35,973 bases of DNA from Candidatus Zixiibacteriota bacterium (GTDB lineage: Bacteria > Zixibacteria > MSB-5A5 > GN15 > FEB-12), in NCBI GenBank assembly GCA_028715215.1, contig JAQUSF010000024.1, positions 1 through 35,973 on the forward strand. Direction: 5' to 3'. Within the stretch, counting starts at the first letter, position 1, and each line of letters opens with the position of its first letter. Below are positions 9,001 to 15,221 of the stretch, in pieces. The notes beneath the pieces were generated by a model. It did not search any database, had not been told where the DNA came from, and saw only the letters and a program-made list of their open reading frames with translations. The translations under genes were made by a program, and so were the position numbers.

Positions 9001-9237
9001 GGCTGTCAGCGCTGTTGTTTCGGGTTAGCCGGCAACAGCGACTGTTCCGAGAACGACGTACCTGATGTCTCCGACATCTTCACTCTGATAGAGCATCTTT
9101 ACCTGAACCACCTTCCCCTGTGCTGTCCTGAGGAGGCCGACAGCGACGGCAGCGGTGGACCGCCTGACATTTCCGATATTACCCGCTTAATCGATTATCT
9201 TTTCCTGTCGCACACTCCGCCGGCCTGGTGCCGTTGA
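6049..9237 (+). CDS. Secreted S8 subtilase with dockerin-like, cohesin-like and beta-helix domains
   Basis: A mosaic extracellular protein of 1062 residues. The ORF track begins at a TTG (6019); I chose the ATG at 6049 because it opens directly onto a signal peptide (MKKDVISFFFFLLLLFF) and follows AGGGG with a four-base spacer. A subtilisin-like catalytic domain follows a propeptide: Asp219 (LMDSGF), His264 (HNHGTY), the oxyanion Asn in ISAGNKG and Ser437 (SGTSLACP), so the triad is intact. From about residue 497 there is a dockerin-like Ca2+ loop (CGDVNDDGTLTVQDF), then a cohesin-like beta domain (about 575-690), then a right-handed beta-helix (about 720-975, opening GHLFNPYATIQKAVDEA). A Cys-rich C-terminal dockerin-like pair ends the protein (DVPDVSDIFTLIEHL and GPPDISDITRLIDYL). 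The tail is probably a surface-anchoring or assembly module; the substrate is unknown. Confidence 0.9.
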   Translation: MKKDVISFFFFLLLLFFQPFIARGNSASNLQTEPVILDKPGNNISEKTRAYLNLKKTPLIKVWVFFNDKGIFDKTAFNRLASRIKINEHALQRRARAGVDRVVFADLPVNKAYIETITRLGAFHRRTSRWLNAASFEIPLSRLDEITALPFVNRIKPVAGFAGQPEINNDNDIFQPDKKLTGMFTFDYGLSLTQANMLNVPAVHDLGYNGQGIIICLMDSGFRKTHDAFAQAYIDGRVIDEYDFIFNDAEVGNEPEDDPSAHNHGTYCWSALGGFVSGSLIGPAFGASFLLAKTEDIRSEVPVEEDNWVAALEWADSLGADVTSTSLGYSDWYSWGDFDGQTAVITIAANTAASLGIIACISAGNKGPNDGTITAPADAFDILAVGAVNSYESIAGFSSRGPTADGRLKPEVCAMGVNTYCANSINDSDFTYKSGTSLACPLIAGAAGALLSARPEMTSWQIRKALMKSADRATNPDNTYGYGIIDLHATLTFEDLCGDVNDDGTLTVQDFEYFVAYLYQNGPHPPFRESADVDYLPGLTNHDAQFLADYFFVAGAYEPGCLPYADTVLPISDDTITISNNLVLPGSNTARVDLKLTAVNAIKGLAFPFSYSCSTSSVYCDSVSFTGSRYAGYVHKYGCLDSNKRKGAIGLINTGETVPQPGEGLLVSLYFTLTPSVDTQYILIDTASFTPGDIPVITRRTSVLEALIPVIQARGAYVDPVVHVMTSGNDSTGDGHLFNPYATIQKAVDEARNGDTVMVHDGLYRGDNNKTINFKYKRLVIKSQNGPEKTIIDCQGENWAFLINNGDDTTTVIEGFTITNGSSVVVGGIRCESSSSPLIKNCIFSNNAGLGSAIYCNSSSPVIKNCTFIHNGTPGLNPGGVVYCTGEAAPEIRNCILAFNSPGTAVYCRNTLNPSQLSCTDIYGNFDGDWVDCLEGSLDVNGNFSGDPLFCNSLNNNFHIISTSPCAPFRNSCGILIGALNIDTGCQRCCFGLAGNSDCSENDVPDVSDIFTLIEHLYLNHLPLCCPEEADSDGSGGPPDISDITRLIDYLFLSHTPPAWCR

Positions 9238-9243
9238 GAGTCA

Positions 9244-9272
9244 ATAAAAAAAACCGCCCTTAGCGAGCGGTT
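9244..9272 (-). terminator. Intrinsic terminator of the Cys-rich lipoprotein gene
   Basis: AACCGC (9252-9257) and GCGGTT (9267-9272) form a stem with a nine-base loop. Read on the minus strand it is followed by eight T residues, as expected for a rho-independent terminator just after the gene ending at 9302. On the plus strand a looser T-rich run follows at 9281-9287, so it may also serve the convergent peptidase gene. Confidence 0.75.
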
Positions 9273-9301
9273 CCAAATATTATTTTTTACCTTAATATAT
9301 A

Positions 9302-10108
9302 TCAGGCGCCATCCCAGCCGGCCAGCCGGGCCATCAGCCACCAGAAAGCTTTTCCCTTGCGGTAACAGTTGAAACAATGCGAGTGTGCGCATGAAGCGCA
9401 ATCGGGACAATCATGCGTGGCGCACCATTCGGAACACCAGTTGCAGGCGTCGGTATCATCCGGGTAAAAAGTTCCGCCGGGGTCGTAACTTTCAATATCC
9501 GCGAAGTCAAACAGGACTTTATTATTTTCGGCGCAATACTGCCGGATCTGATTGTTACAGGCATAAAGGTTACCGTCGATACCGTTGCCATCCAGATGCC
9601 CGGTCATGTAAATAAAAGTCACGTCAGGATAATCTTCCTCCAGCCCGTTCATGGCGTTCAGGTATATATTAATACCCGCAACAGTGTTATCCGAGGCTCC
9701 GCCGCACCATGACCACATAACCACATTAATATCAGGGTATAGATTTAAACGGTTGCGGGTAATCGGCACCCATGAAGTATCACCGTTATGCCCCAGGTCA
9801 TCGCTGTATTCCGACAGGTACAGGGTGTTGTCACCATTGTTATAATCACAGGCAAGGTACTCCGAACGAACCATGGCCATGCCGGTGACAACCTGACTGC
9901 CGTGCGAAGTATGCCCGTAAAAAATACGGAAGTTCGTTTTAACGGAATCAATATAAGCCGCGGGAATCTGCTCAAAATCCGCCACGGCTTCATGTGTAGC
10001 CGCAAGGTCCGAAAGCAAGGGAGTATTGCCGGTCGCGTTTTTATCATCACTGCAACTACCCAGGAAAACCACCAGAGCCATCATGAAATAAACTGCTGTT
10101 TTCAACAT
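9302..10108 (-). CDS. Cys-rich lipoprotein with SGNH-like motifs
   Basis: A 268-residue exported protein of uncertain function. The N-terminus is a short hydrophobic signal ending in a lipobox (VFLGSC, Cys19), so it is probably membrane-anchored. The body has conserved-looking motifs FRIFYGHTSHGSQVV, VVMWSWCGGAS and VTFIYMTGHLDG. They resemble the blocks of an SGNH/GDSL-type hydrolase fold (GHTSHGS near the N-terminus, a late TGH), although a canonical GDSL block is missing. The C-terminal 60 residues contain many Cys and His residues (CNWCSEWCATHDCPDCASCAH, then SHCFNCY), suggesting a metal-binding or disulfide-rich cap, and end in KGKAFWWLMARLAGWDG. The ATG follows a very strong GAGGAGGG. 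It converges on the secreted peptidase gene. The hydrolase idea is an inference; no catalytic triad can be assigned with confidence. Confidence 0.7.
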   Translation of the reverse strand: MLKTAVYFMMALVVFLGSCSDDKNATGNTPLLSDLAATHEAVADFEQIPAAYIDSVKTNFRIFYGHTSHGSQVVTGMAMVRSEYLACDYNNGDNTLYLSEYSDDLGHNGDTSWVPITRNRLNLYPDINVVMWSWCGGASDNTVAGINIYLNAMNGLEEDYPDVTFIYMTGHLDGNGIDGNLYACNNQIRQYCAENNKVLFDFADIESYDPGGTFYPDDTDACNWCSEWCATHDCPDCASCAHSHCFNCYRKGKAFWWLMARLAGWDGA

Positions 10109-10143
10109 ATCCCTCCTCAGTCAATAATTAAATTATCAAATAT

Positions 10144-10171
10144 ACTGTATAATTCGACCATATCATGACAA
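10144..10171 (-). promoter_or_regulatory. Possible promoter of the Cys-rich lipoprotein gene
   Basis: On the minus strand TTGTCA (10171-10166) and TACAGT (10149-10144) are 16 bp apart and match the sigma70 consensus at five and four positions. The predicted start is about 30 bases before the ATG. Confidence 0.35.
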
Positions 10172-10238
10172 TAATTTAGAAAATGTTACATAATCTTCGA
10201 TAATATTAACTTGTTGCGGTTCAAGGAAGAACGATTCT

Positions 10239-11075
10239 TTAAATTTTACGAAGAGCTTTTATGACACTGACTATAAGATAAGTTAATCCGGCCAGGATAA
10301 TAATAGTGGCGCCGGCGGGAAGGTCGGGACTGTAACTTAAAGCCAGACCAAAAGTCATGAAAAAGATACTCAATAAAGTGGCCAGCACCATGGTCTGCCA
10401 GAGTTTCCGGGTAAAATAACCGGCCACTGCTACCGGTAACGTCAAAAAAGCAATCACCATAACAATCCCGACGACCGTGGTTAAGATTACCACCGTCAAC
10501 GCCGTCAAACATAGCAGTAAAAGATAAAACAACTGCACCCTGACACCGCGTACGCGGGCGAACTCTTCATCAAAACATACCGCCGCAATCTGCTTGTGAA
10601 AAAGATACCCGACTATAACGACAAAAGCGTCCAAGGCGGCAATCAGCCATAAATCTCCCCGTGTCACCATCAGAATATTCCCGAACAGGTAACTCATCAG
10701 GTTTTCGCTGTAACCAGGTGTTTTGGCGATAAAGATTATGCCTACCGCCATCCCAATCGCCCAGATAGCACCGATAACGGTATCCTCGCGTTCTTTTAAA
10801 TAAATGCTGGCCAGGGCGATCGTCACGGCGCTGGCCAGAGCGGCCACCACCGCTCCGTGAAGGGGTTGCAGCCAGCTCAGACCCTGAACCACCTTGAGAT
10901 AATAAGCCAGCCCCATGCCCCCCAGGACACTGTGAGCGATACCGCCAGCAATATAGGTAATCCGGCGGGCAACGACATAAGTCCCCACCACCCCGCAGGC
11001 AATACTCGCCAGGACACCGGTCAACAGGGCATACAACATGAAAGTATGATTGAAAACAGCGTCAATGAATTCCAA
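10239..11075 (-). CDS. znuB: Zinc/manganese-type ABC transporter permease (ZnuB)
   Basis: A 278-residue ABC-3 family integral membrane permease for divalent metal uptake. The N-terminal LLTGVLASIACGVVGTYVVARRITYIAGGIAHSVL is the hallmark block of ZnuB/TroC/MntB proteins, and about eight hydrophobic segments follow. A cytoplasmic ARVRGVRVQLFYLLL segment marks the contact to the ATPase. The gene begins with TTG at 11075, supported by AAAGGAA upstream and by alignment to the usual family N-terminus. The first internal ATG would remove conserved-length sequence. It lies five bases after the ZnuC stop, as the last gene of the operon. Zinc is favoured over manganese because of the His-rich partner protein, but the metal is not proven. 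Confidence 0.92.
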   Translation of the reverse strand: MEFIDAVFNHTFMLYALLTGVLASIACGVVGTYVVARRITYIAGGIAHSVLGGMGLAYYLKVVQGLSWLQPLHGAVVAALASAVTIALASIYLKEREDTVIGAIWAIGMAVGIIFIAKTPGYSENLMSYLFGNILMVTRGDLWLIAALDAFVVIVGYLFHKQIAAVCFDEEFARVRGVRVQLFYLLLLCLTALTVVILTTVVGIVMVIAFLTLPVAVAGYFTRKLWQTMVLATLLSIFFMTFGLALSYSPDLPAGATIIILAGLTYLIVSVIKALRKI

Positions 11076-11080
11076 AACCG

Positions 11081-11830
11081 TTATTCCTTTTCTGCGGCAC
11101 TGTGACCGTGACGCACCATCCGTACATGGCCATGATACAGTTCACTCAGGACCTCGTCTCCTACTGCCGTGGTCGGGTGAACGGCTACTTTACGATTGAC
11201 GCAGACAACATTTTTTACCGCCTGAGAAACAAAAGCCGGGTCATGAGAGACCATCACAATAGTAAACTGACTGTTAAGTTTATGTAAAAGCTCATACAGT
11301 TCCCTGACCACCAGCAGGTCAAGATTGGCGGTGGGTTCATCCAGAATCAAAAGTTGCGGTTGTGAAGCCAGCGCCCGGGCAATCAGGAGGCGACGTTGTT
11401 GACCCCCTGAAAGGGAAGCAAAATGCCGGTCGGCGAATTCGTTCAAGCCGACTTCTTCAAGCACCTCGTAGGCGACCTGGCGATCTTTCTTCGAAAAAGG
11501 CCCGTAGCGCCGTCCTTCGCCCAGCCGCCCCATTAAAACAACATCGCTAACACTCACCGGAAACCGCTGGTCAAGATGGGCGTGCTGGGGCATATAGCCG
11601 ATTTTCGACCGGGCCTGCTGAGGCGATTTCTCGAATACCCGAACTGCCCCCCCGCTCGGTGTCAGTAAACCCAGTATCAGTTTGACCAGGGTGGTCTTGC
11701 CCCCACCGTTTGGACCGACAATCCAGATAAAATCCTTTTCGCATATGGTAAGGTTGACGTCCTCCAGCACGGTCTCACCATCATAAGCGAAAAAAACTTT
11801 TTCGATTTCGACAACGGCACACTTTTCCAT
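11081..11830 (-). CDS. znuC: Zinc/manganese-type ABC transporter ATPase (ZnuC)
   Basis: A 249-residue ATPase of the metal uptake system. It has Walker A GPNGGGKTT, a Q-loop in GYMPQHAHLD, signature LSGGQQRRLLIARAL, Walker B LLILDEPTANLD and H-loop VSHD. The GGGKTT form of Walker A and the PQHAHLD segment are typical of the ZnuC/MntA group. The C-terminus is unusual in being His-rich (YHGHVRMVRHGHSAAEKE) and could bind metal for feedback control; that role is an inference. Its ATG directly follows the TAA stop of the binding-protein gene with no spacer, which implies translational coupling. Confidence 0.95.
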   Translation of the reverse strand: MEKCAVVEIEKVFFAYDGETVLEDVNLTICEKDFIWIVGPNGGGKTTLVKLILGLLTPSGGAVRVFEKSPQQARSKIGYMPQHAHLDQRFPVSVSDVVLMGRLGEGRRYGPFSKKDRQVAYEVLEEVGLNEFADRHFASLSGGQQRRLLIARALASQPQLLILDEPTANLDLLVVRELYELLHKLNSQFTIVMVSHDPAFVSQAVKNVVCVNRKVAVHPTTAVGDEVLSELYHGHVRMVRHGHSAAEKE

Positions 11831-12730
11831 TTATTTTTCATTCTTTCCCGAAAGAGCCCGGGCCAGTTCGTCGGCCATAAACTTAAGATTATTGATATAA
11901 TCTTCCGCCAGCGGGTCAAGCGCCACCACCTTTGCCCCGACCGCCCGGGCGATCGTTTCAGCCGTCTTAACGGCGAATTGCGGCTGGACAAAAATCACTT
12001 TCACCCCATCAGCCCGGGCCTGGTCCGTCACTACCGCCAGCTGCCGGGCACCGGGTTCTTTTCCTTCAATTTCCACCGCTACTTGTACCAGGCCATAGTC
12101 AGCGGCGAAATACCCGTACGATGGATGAAAAGCAAAAAATTTACTTCCTTTATACGGTGTCAGCTTCAGCATTATTTCCCGGTCAATATCATCCAGCTGT
12201 CGCTTAAAGATATCAAGGTTGCGCTGATAAAAAGAAGCATGGGCGCTGTCATAAGCCACCAATGCCCGGCAAATATTATCCGCCTGTATTTTTACCCGCT
12301 GTGGTGACAGCCAGATATGCGGGTCCTCGGCTCCGGCATGGTCATGGCCGTCATGTTCCTCACCCTCAATAGCCCGAAGCGGCACTCCCCGACGCGTGTC
12401 AACCACCTCCAGATTCCGAAAAGTAGCGCTTATTTTACCGAGTAACTGCCGTTCAAAGGGAACCCCGATACTGAAATACAACCGGGCTTCAGCCAGTGCC
12501 GTCATCTGACGCGGGGTCGGCTCGTAGGTATGCGGCGACTGTCCCGGACCAACCAGGACCGCCACTTCTACATATTCGCCACCTATCTGTTTAACAAAAT
12601 AAGCCTGGGGAAGAATACTGACAAAAACCTTTAATGGCTCAACCGTGACCTGTGACTTAAGAGAAAAAATACTAATAAACACCATCAGTGTTACAATTAT
12701 TAACGATGATATCATCCATCGTCGAATCAT
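11831..12730 (-). CDS. znuA: Zinc-binding periplasmic protein (ZnuA-type)
   Basis: A substrate-binding protein of the cluster A-I (ZnuA/TroA) family, 299 residues from my chosen start. The track start at 12778 lies inside the upstream regulator gene. The ATG at 12730 follows AGGATAGGG and starts a signal peptide or anchor (MIRRWMISSLIIVTLMVFISIFSL). Metal ligands expected of the family are visible: His in GQSPHTYEPTPRQ, a His-rich loop EEHDGHDHAGAEDPHIW, and FAFHPSYGYFAADYG. The acidic His-rich loop is characteristic of zinc-specific members. No lipobox Cys is seen, so it is either soluble periplasmic or held by its N-terminal helix. The regulator stop is four bases upstream and the ATPase ATG directly abuts its stop. 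Confidence 0.93.
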   Translation of the reverse strand: MIRRWMISSLIIVTLMVFISIFSLKSQVTVEPLKVFVSILPQAYFVKQIGGEYVEVAVLVGPGQSPHTYEPTPRQMTALAEARLYFSIGVPFERQLLGKISATFRNLEVVDTRRGVPLRAIEGEEHDGHDHAGAEDPHIWLSPQRVKIQADNICRALVAYDSAHASFYQRNLDIFKRQLDDIDREIMLKLTPYKGSKFFAFHPSYGYFAADYGLVQVAVEIEGKEPGARQLAVVTDQARADGVKVIFVQPQFAVKTAETIARAVGAKVVALDPLAEDYINNLKFMADELARALSGKNEK

Positions 12731-12734
12731 GACC

Positions 12735-12995
12735 CTATCCTTTCTTGGTACAGACCAGGTAATTTTCATGACACTCACAGCATTGTTCGATATGATGGTC
12801 CGCTGCCAGCGAATCCCAGTGTTTCTTCTGTTCCGGAGTCAAAATACCGGTACCATCACACAAAGGACAGGCATTTTCAAAAGCCCGAAGTACCGCGGCA
12901 CGAATAAATTCCGACCGATTGGGCAAATGTCTTATCACCCCGGCCAAAGAGGCATCGACTTTGAAAGTAATAATTTCTGTTTTCTGTTTTCTCAC
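12735..12995 (-). CDS. Ribbon-helix-helix regulator with Cys/His-rich tail
   Basis: An 86-residue CopG/Arc-type DNA-binding protein heading the zinc uptake operon. Residues 6-40 (TEIITFKVDASL, then NRSEFIRAAVLRAF) form the beta-strand and two helices of a ribbon-helix-helix. The remaining half holds many potential metal ligands: CPLC at 43-46, His59, His67, His68, Cys72, 73 and 75, His76 and Cys82. It lacks the ACT-like metal domain of NikR, so it is not a NikR. A zinc-sensing repressor of znuABC is the obvious reading from context, but that is an inference. The track start (13061) is a TTG that is actually the first three bases of a TTGACA -35 box. I therefore chose the GTG at 12995, six bases after a GGAG. 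Confidence 0.85.
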   Translation of the reverse strand: MRKQKTEIITFKVDASLAGVIRHLPNRSEFIRAAVLRAFENACPLCDGTGILTPEQKKHWDSLAADHHIEQCCECHENYLVCTKKG

Positions 12996-13020
12996 ATCCA
13001 ACTCCAGTAAAAAGACCCGA

Positions 13021-13039
13021 GTATTATTATAAATATTAC
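13021..13039. promoter_or_regulatory. Candidate operator (19-bp imperfect palindrome)
   Basis: GTATTATTATAAATATTAC reads as GTAnTATTnnnAATAnTAC. It is symmetric except for one pair and the centre, and it covers the -10 box of the zinc operon promoter. A third TATTAC half-site follows at 13044-13049, 10 bp from the TATTAC at 13034. This placement suits a ribbon-helix-helix repressor, which usually binds repeated half-sites. Confidence 0.5.
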
Positions 13040-13061
13040 TTTGTATTACCTTAAATGTCAA
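13033..13061 (-). promoter_or_regulatory. Promoter of the RHH-znuACB operon
   Basis: On the minus strand an exact TTGACA (13061-13056) and TAATAT (13038-13033) are separated by 17 bp. The predicted start near 13026 gives a leader of about 30 bases to the GTG at 12995. The overlap of the -35 box with the track's TTG start rules out that longer start. Confidence 0.65.
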
Positions 13062-13136
13062 GAGGGAATCAAGTTAAGGCTAACAAGTCCAAGGCAATCA
13101 AGATATTAGAGGATAAATTATAGCCCCTGACTGACC

Positions 13137-13165
13137 TTGACACGCCTTTAACCATTTCGTATTTT
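13137..13165 (+). promoter_or_regulatory. Promoter of the triple sulfatase operon, possibly leaderless
   Basis: An exact TTGACA (13137-13142) and TATTTT (13160-13165) are separated by 17 bp. The predicted start, around 13172, is only a few bases before the ATG at 13176, which has no Shine-Dalgarno sequence. The message may therefore be leaderless. Confidence 0.5.
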
Positions 13166-13175
13166 GCCTCCCATT

Positions 13176-15221
13176 ATGAGAACCTTTATCGTTAAAGATG
13201 CCGGCTGGTCGAAGTATCTTTCCACTTCAGCGGTTTACTTTCTTCTACTTACCATAACGTTGACTTTATTTTTCGAACTCTGGCGTTTGATTCTGCTTAT
13301 TCTGTCCGGCACCCTTTCAGCGGGAGTTCCCGGCCGTATCCTTTTACAATCCTTTCTGGTGGGTTTGAGGTTTGATTTTGCCATCAGTTGTTACCTTGCC
13401 ATACCGTTGTATCTATTGGGCAACCTCCCCCGGCTGGACATTTCCCGCAATAAATTTTTCCGACATTTGAACTTTTACCTGATGGCCTTAGTGGTTGGTC
13501 TGATGTTTTTCCTGCAAATGGCCGACATTGAATTTTTTAAATTTTTCAATTCCCGGCTCAACAGCATCGCCTTGGCGTGGTCGGATACGCCGGGAATAGT
13601 GGTCCCCATGCTCTGGAAGATGTATCCGGTGGTCAGGTACCTGGTTTTGTTTTTGGTGATGTTCACAGGCTTCATAATAATTATCCACTGGTTGAGGGAA
13701 AAAATTATAATCGATAAAGCCCCTTCACCGGTCTGGATTAACCTGGTATATCTACCTCTGGTGCTGGCTGTTTTCCTCCTTGGCGCCCGGGGGCGCGTCG
13801 AGGAAAAATCGCCTCTGCGCTGGGGCACGGCCTATTTCTCGGAGTACGACTATGCCAATCAACTCGCCCTGAACCCGATCTTCACCTTTTTCTATGACGC
13901 CATCTATGACGCCAATAAGAAAGCTCAGATTAAAGAACAGATGGACCGCATTGATATTCCCGACGCCGTCCGGGTGGTGCGGCACCTGTTGGGACTGCCC
14001 GTCGCTTTAGAAGAAGAGAACAACCAGCGGATATTTCGTGAGATAACCTTTACCCCGGAAAACGATGACCCACCGAACGTGATTCTGATTATCATGGAAT
14101 CGTTCGGGTCGACACGCATTGGCATCCTGGACAACCGCTACCCTTATGAAATCACTCCCCGTTTCGATTCTCTTAGCCGGGAAGGGATTCTTTTCACGAA
14201 TTTTTATTCCACCGGGCAACATACCTATACCGGCATTTTCTCAACCCTGTACGGTTACCCGACCCTTTTCGGGAAATCGGTTATGAAAATGGTGACCGGC
14301 CAGAACAGTTTCTGGGGTCTGCCGTCGATTTTACGCCACCATGGCTACGAGACCATGTTTTTTACCACCCACGACCCGCATTTCGACAATATGCAGGGCT
14401 TTTTATGTTCGAATGGAGTGATGAGGCTTTATTCGCTTGACGACTATAACCCCGAATACAAAATAAGCACCCTGGGAGTGCCTGACCATATCATGTTCGA
14501 CTATGCTTATAACATACTGCGAGAGAAAAATGAACATCGTTTCTTCGCCACCCTTCTGACCTCTTCCAACCACGGTCCATGGTTGATTCCCGATGTTCCT
14601 TTTGAACGTATCCCTGCCGAAGACGAAGAGTGGCGCACGAAACTCAACTGTTTTAAATATTCCGACTGGTCACTGGGTTATTTCTTCGATAAAATTAAAA
14701 ACGACCCGGCTTTCAAAAACACCCTGGTGGTGGTAACGAGCGATAACGGCTGCTGGTACGACCCCATCACCGACCATGACCTGACCCAGTTCCAGATACC
14801 GCTTTTTATTTTCGACACCGACGGTCGCCTGGAGAAAAACCGGCGGGTGGAACGCCTCGGGTCGCAGATAGATATCGCAGCCACCGTCATGGGTCAGGTA
14901 CGCTTGAACTATCATGATTACACTTTCGGCCACGACCTGCTTAAAACCTCCGGTAGTGCCGTTGATTATGCACATTTTTCGGAATGGTACAAGGTCGGCT
15001 ATATCGAGAACGATTACCATGTCATTGCCCGTCTGAACGGTCCGACCTCGCTTTACACCGTGGCCAACCGTCGCCGTAACCTGGTCGACTCCCTGCCGGA
15101 TCTGGCTCGTGAATACGAGAAAAAAGCTCTTGCTCTTTTCAAAACGGCTTATGAAAACATGCACCGCCCCCTTCGGCAAGAAACGTCAAGCCCGCAACCG
15201 TTGACCGTATCCGATGATTAA
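13176..15221 (+). CDS. LTA-synthase-like sulfatase-fold membrane protein, copy 1
   Basis: A 681-residue member of the LtaS/COG1368 branch of the alkaline phosphatase superfamily. Such enzymes transfer phosphoglycerol or phosphoethanolamine to lipids or glycans outside the inner membrane. Five hydrophobic helices occupy about the first 200 residues and a periplasmic catalytic domain follows. The likely metal site includes Glu308 (ILIIMESFGS), the nucleophile Thr350 (TGQHTYTGIFSTLYGYP), and Asp523-Asn524 (VTSDNG). LtaS has Asp-His at the last position, so this copy has the classical sulfatase-like DN pair. A conserved SSNHGPW block supplies further ligands. The track starts at a TTG at 13164; I prefer the ATG at 13176. 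It overlaps copy 2 by eight bases. Copies 2 and 3 share the same architecture. The acceptor is unknown; a true sulfatase is unlikely without a C-x-P-x-R motif. Confidence 0.85.
   Translation: MRTFIVKDAGWSKYLSTSAVYFLLLTITLTLFFELWRLILLILSGTLSAGVPGRILLQSFLVGLRFDFAISCYLAIPLYLLGNLPRLDISRNKFFRHLNFYLMALVVGLMFFLQMADIEFFKFFNSRLNSIALAWSDTPGIVVPMLWKMYPVVRYLVLFLVMFTGFIIIIHWLREKIIIDKAPSPVWINLVYLPLVLAVFLLGARGRVEEKSPLRWGTAYFSEYDYANQLALNPIFTFFYDAIYDANKKAQIKEQMDRIDIPDAVRVVRHLLGLPVALEEENNQRIFREITFTPENDDPPNVILIIMESFGSTRIGILDNRYPYEITPRFDSLSREGILFTNFYSTGQHTYTGIFSTLYGYPTLFGKSVMKMVTGQNSFWGLPSILRHHGYETMFFTTHDPHFDNMQGFLCSNGVMRLYSLDDYNPEYKISTLGVPDHIMFDYAYNILREKNEHRFFATLLTSSNHGPWLIPDVPFERIPAEDEEWRTKLNCFKYSDWSLGYFFDKIKNDPAFKNTLVVVTSDNGCWYDPITDHDLTQFQIPLFIFDTDGRLEKNRRVERLGSQIDIAATVMGQVRLNYHDYTFGHDLLKTSGSAVDYAHFSEWYKVGYIENDYHVIARLNGPTSLYTVANRRRNLVDSLPDLAREYEKKALALFKTAYENMHRPLRQETSSPQPLTVSDD

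Noticed and set aside
12731-12778. Extended N-terminus of ZnuA from the ORF track
   Set aside because: It overlaps the regulator gene. The ATG at 12730 has a good ribosome binding site and starts a normal signal segment.
12735-12995. NikR nickel regulator
   Set aside because: The DNA-binding half is similar, but the ~80-residue ACT-like nickel domain is missing and the neighbours are zinc-type uptake genes.
12996-13061. Extended N-terminus of the RHH regulator
   Set aside because: Its TTG start is part of the -35 hexamer and the extra codons cover the -10 box and operator, so they are unlikely to be transcribed.
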